From Anas platyrhynchos (taxonomy: Eukaryota; Chordata; Aves; Anseriformes; Anatidae): a stretch of DNA of 64,000 nt. Below the pieces are notes generated by a model, which saw nothing but the letters and a program-made list of their open reading frames with translations, had not been told where the DNA came from and ran no database searches. The stretch lies in assembly GCF_047663525.1 (NCBI RefSeq), contig NC_092613.1:3869501-3933500 (forward strand), in the 5' to 3' direction. Shown piece by piece: positions 61,032 through 64,000 of the stretch (position 1 is the stretch's first letter; every line of letters begins with the position of its first letter). The translations under genes and the position numbers were made by a program.

Positions 61032-64000
61032 GGTTTGCCAAATTGAATCGATTTATTAAAATTGTTGCAAAACTGATTTGCTCTGATCTATTGGTGGTGA
61101 TGAAGAGAAATGGGCTGCTCTGCTCCCCCGTGTCCCCCAAGTCCTGCTCATTAAGAAGGATAATGCTTGGCCGTCGAGGGAGCCGTTTGCAGCATGCCTG
61201 AATGGTAAAGACTGATTAAAAGCAAAACGTAACTTCAGAGGGTAAATGATACTCGTGATGACGAATTGCGAGAAGAATCCAGCCAAGAGAACCCAGCTCC
61301 TGGATGACAAATCTGCAGAAATCTGACTGAGGTGCCACAATAGCTTCGAAAGGCTGGGATGGGCAAAGTTAGATTGCTTTTAAACAAAGACTTTTCTTCT
61401 GTGGAGCAGCTGGAGGTGAATCACATTCTACGCTCTCCTGCAAGTGGCTGAGGATGGTCTCTGGACTTTTGGAGCTCTTGGTGGGTCTCAGACCAACCCG
61501 TTCCTCCAGGCTCCATCAGGACCTCACGAACCAGACCAAACACTGCCTGGGAAATCACACCGTGCTTCAGATGCTGGAGGATTCTAAGATTTGCTGGTGG
61601 CAAGAGGAAAAGGAAAAAAGTCACCCAGTGAGACGTGAGCTGATAAAGCTTGGTTTCTGATGGATGAGGGGGCTGAGATCAAGGAAGGGCCGTGCCCTCC
61701 CGTGGGGAGCCAGGCTGTGAGCAGGGACAGCCCCGCTGTGTGCCAGCACCGGCTCCCCGGTGCTGCGAGCAGGAGCGGCGGGCGGCTGCCTGAAATAAAA
61801 ACCTGTCTGTGCCGACTGTGACAGGCTCTAATCCCAAGTGCTTTGACAGGCCTGTCGCCTGCCACGTCCACCTTATGCCCCGCAGAGATGAGCCGGGCGT
61901 CCTTGTCACGCAGCTGCGGTTTGGCACAAGCGCCCCGATGCGCTGCAGCAGCCCAGGGAAGGAGCCGTGGGGACGTCACTTGCACACGTGGTGCGTTTCC
62001 CAGAGGCTTCATGCATGCTTCAGAACCTGCGGCTTGCTCACATGGAAATCTCTGCCTGCAAGGGATATCCGCACTGGGGCTCTGGAAACACAAGGATGCA
62101 GAGTTTTTCCATTACCAACACAGAAGCAGCATTAAAACACCTTAGTGCAGAGCAGGACTGTGCCCCCACATCGCATTAATTAAGCCTTCCACAGCCTTCT
62201 CTTGCAGGCCAGCTCCCTGCAGACCACTATGCCAAGTGCAGATATGCTCCAGGTCCAAGCCACTCACTCACTGAGACTCTTTCTGGTCCTGCCTTCCCCC
62301 TGCCCAGAGGATTGCCCCCTCCCATGCTGCGGCACAGACCTCAGAAAAACCAAGGAGCCATCCCAACCAGTTACACTACGCTCTAGCAAAGCCTCATGAG
62401 AGGTTTTAAAATTGCTTTTTCTGTGTTCCCATAGCCCCACTCACCCCCCGCACATCACCGGTGCCCGACTGGCACAACGCACATCGGGATTAAGTCCAGA
62501 TGCTTCCCTCCTGTGCCGCTGCTCCCAGACCAGCCTCACACCACAGGTGCCTCCTCTCTCCCCGCTTGCTATTTCCAGCCTCCCGCCCGTCTGCGTGCAA
62601 AACCCCAGCTCCCGCTGGCAGCTGCTTTGCCAGATGGGCCAGCAGCTGTGGCAGCGCCACGCTCGGCACAGACCTGCCGGTGTCCGCGTCCCACCGGGCT
62701 CCCTCGCCGAGCTGGCACCGAGCTTCCTCAGCACCACAGCTACAGCTCCTGCTGCAGAGGTCCCGGGGCTTTGTGACACGGTGAGCACCCAGATCTGGCT
62801 TTATTTTGGCTCTGAGATGCACGTACTGCACTCTGCTTGCAAATGCCAGGTCAAGCTGCTGCCCGTGGGGTCGATCCATGGGGCAGGGTGTGCAGAGGCA
62901 GTCCTCAGCCCTGGGTGCCAGCCTTGTAAGAACCAGCACCCAGTGGCACCCCCTGGCCCCACCAGTGGCAGTGACCGGCACCCAAATGCGCCTCTGTGTT
63001 CCCACACCAAACACCTGCAACCCCCCCCCCAGCCAAACCAACTCACCTGGCAGGACAGCCCCATTAACGGACCTACAAACAGCCCCCCAGGACCTCCCCC
63101 AATTCAGCTGAATTTCTGCTCTGCTTGCTGCGAAGCAGCTGCCAGCAGGACGGCTCCCGGAGCACCCAGCAAAGCTTCCCTCCTCCCACGCTCCCCGACC
63201 CATTTCCCGATCCTGTTTTTGCTGGGTGAAGGCAGAGCGACTCGTACCATATGCCTCCCATCTGAGCGCCCACCAGGCTCTGCTGGGTTTTGAGAAACAG
63301 GCAGGAAAGTGTCAGGATGAGCGTGTTACACGAAGTACTTTGACAGCAGAGAGCGGGCGAAGCCACCGCACACCTCCCTGGGGCCGAGCTCCACGGGGTG
63401 CGCAAGTGGCAGGGGCTCCTGCAAGCAGAGCCAAGCTCTCCTTCCTCCCTCCCCTCTTCCTCAGCACCCGAACGGGGCCCGTTCCACATGCTGGGCTCAC
63501 ATCGGGGCCGGCTGGGTGTCTGACAGGCAGGAGAAGATTCGCTGAGATTTTTTTTGAGAGCAGAAGCGCAGGATGCAATATGCTGTAACACGCTCCCCGC
63601 CTCGCCCAGGGGAAGGCGGGCGGAGGATAACTTCATTTCAGGCTCTCAGTGCTGCAGGAATGAGGCCAGAGATGCATCTCCATAGCAAGCCTGCCCAAGG
63701 GTTTTTAGGGCAGTGGTGAGGAAAAGGAAAAAAAGTTGCACCCTGGCTTTTTCCCTGAGCTAGGAGATGGATGCCAGGAGAGCTCAGCACAGAACAGCTC
63801 TCCGGCTGTCTTACTGAGGGAAAAGCCATCCACTCCTGCCACTTCTCACCTTGTTATCACAGCCCCAGAGCTCAGCATCCTTCAGCCTCCCTGGGAAAAC
63901 CAATTAAGTCCCTTTCGGTAGCAAAGGGACTTGTGGTGGTGGCAGGGTTGAATTTCCCAGACCAGGAAGGCAGAGCCTGACGTCCAGATTCATGGTCTCC

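Larger units (their letters stand above)
53961..64000. other. Intergenic region at right edge
   Basis: No coding exon is recognised. Simple tracts include a purine run at 55950-56018, a TA-rich repeat at 58464-58503, an A run at 58750-58761 and a T run at 61010-61031. AT-rich islands lie at about 56560-56870 and 60580-61060. The last 2.3 kb is CpG-richer and GC-rich, with long chance-like open frames on both strands. A nearby promoter or gene beyond the edge is possible. Confidence 0.5.

Noticed and set aside
27300-64000. Expected GRM4 exons on the minus strand
   Set aside because: I looked for the conserved seven-helix segments and the C-terminal end of GRM4 in the translated frames and found none. 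The gene probably starts beyond the right edge, if human order holds.

Overview
The window looks like gene-poor bird DNA, probably from a GC-rich microchromosome. The evidence is an intact green cone opsin of the RH2 class that closely matches what I remember of the chicken protein, plus a motilin gene whose peptide begins with the bird-type FVPFF. Both genes have vertebrate introns with GT-AG ends. I recognise only these two protein genes in 64 kb. Neither is exactly the chicken sequence as I remember it, so another bird is likely; the species cannot be fixed by reading.

Layout. Bases 1-3500 hold no recognisable gene. Motilin (MLN) lies on the minus strand. Its four coding exons run from 7642 down to 3636, the last one carrying only the final two nucleotides of a split codon, one more codon and the stop, followed by an AATAAA signal at 3522-3527. 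About 13.6 kb without a recognisable gene follows. RH2 (OPN1MSW) lies on the plus strand in five exons from 21616 to 25844. Exon lengths of 361, 169, 166, 240 and 132 nt give 355 residues. A TATA box (21327-21333) and a CRX/OTX-type CTAATCC (21284-21290) stand upstream. A possible long 3' untranslated region ends at a cluster of polyadenylation signals near 27202-27296. From about 27.3 kb to the right edge, some 36.7 kb, I find no convincing coding exon. That stretch is GC-rich sequence broken by AT-rich islands that look like candidate regulatory elements, a few short CpG clusters, and simple repeats.

The two genes do not act in one pathway. MLN encodes a gut hormone and RH2 a cone visual pigment. 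Their pairing is positional: as I recall the human map, MLN and GRM4 lie next to each other on chromosome 6p21, and RH2, which mammals have lost, would fall between them. GRM4 would then be expected beyond the right edge. I searched for its conserved segments by eye and found none.

I saw no undescribed gene system. The items most worth a second look are the 341-codon open stretch in frame with and just after the RH2 stop, the paired Pumilio-type motifs in the putative RH2 3' UTR, several AT-rich islands with exact MEF2 or octamer motifs, and the changed residues in the motilin peptide.
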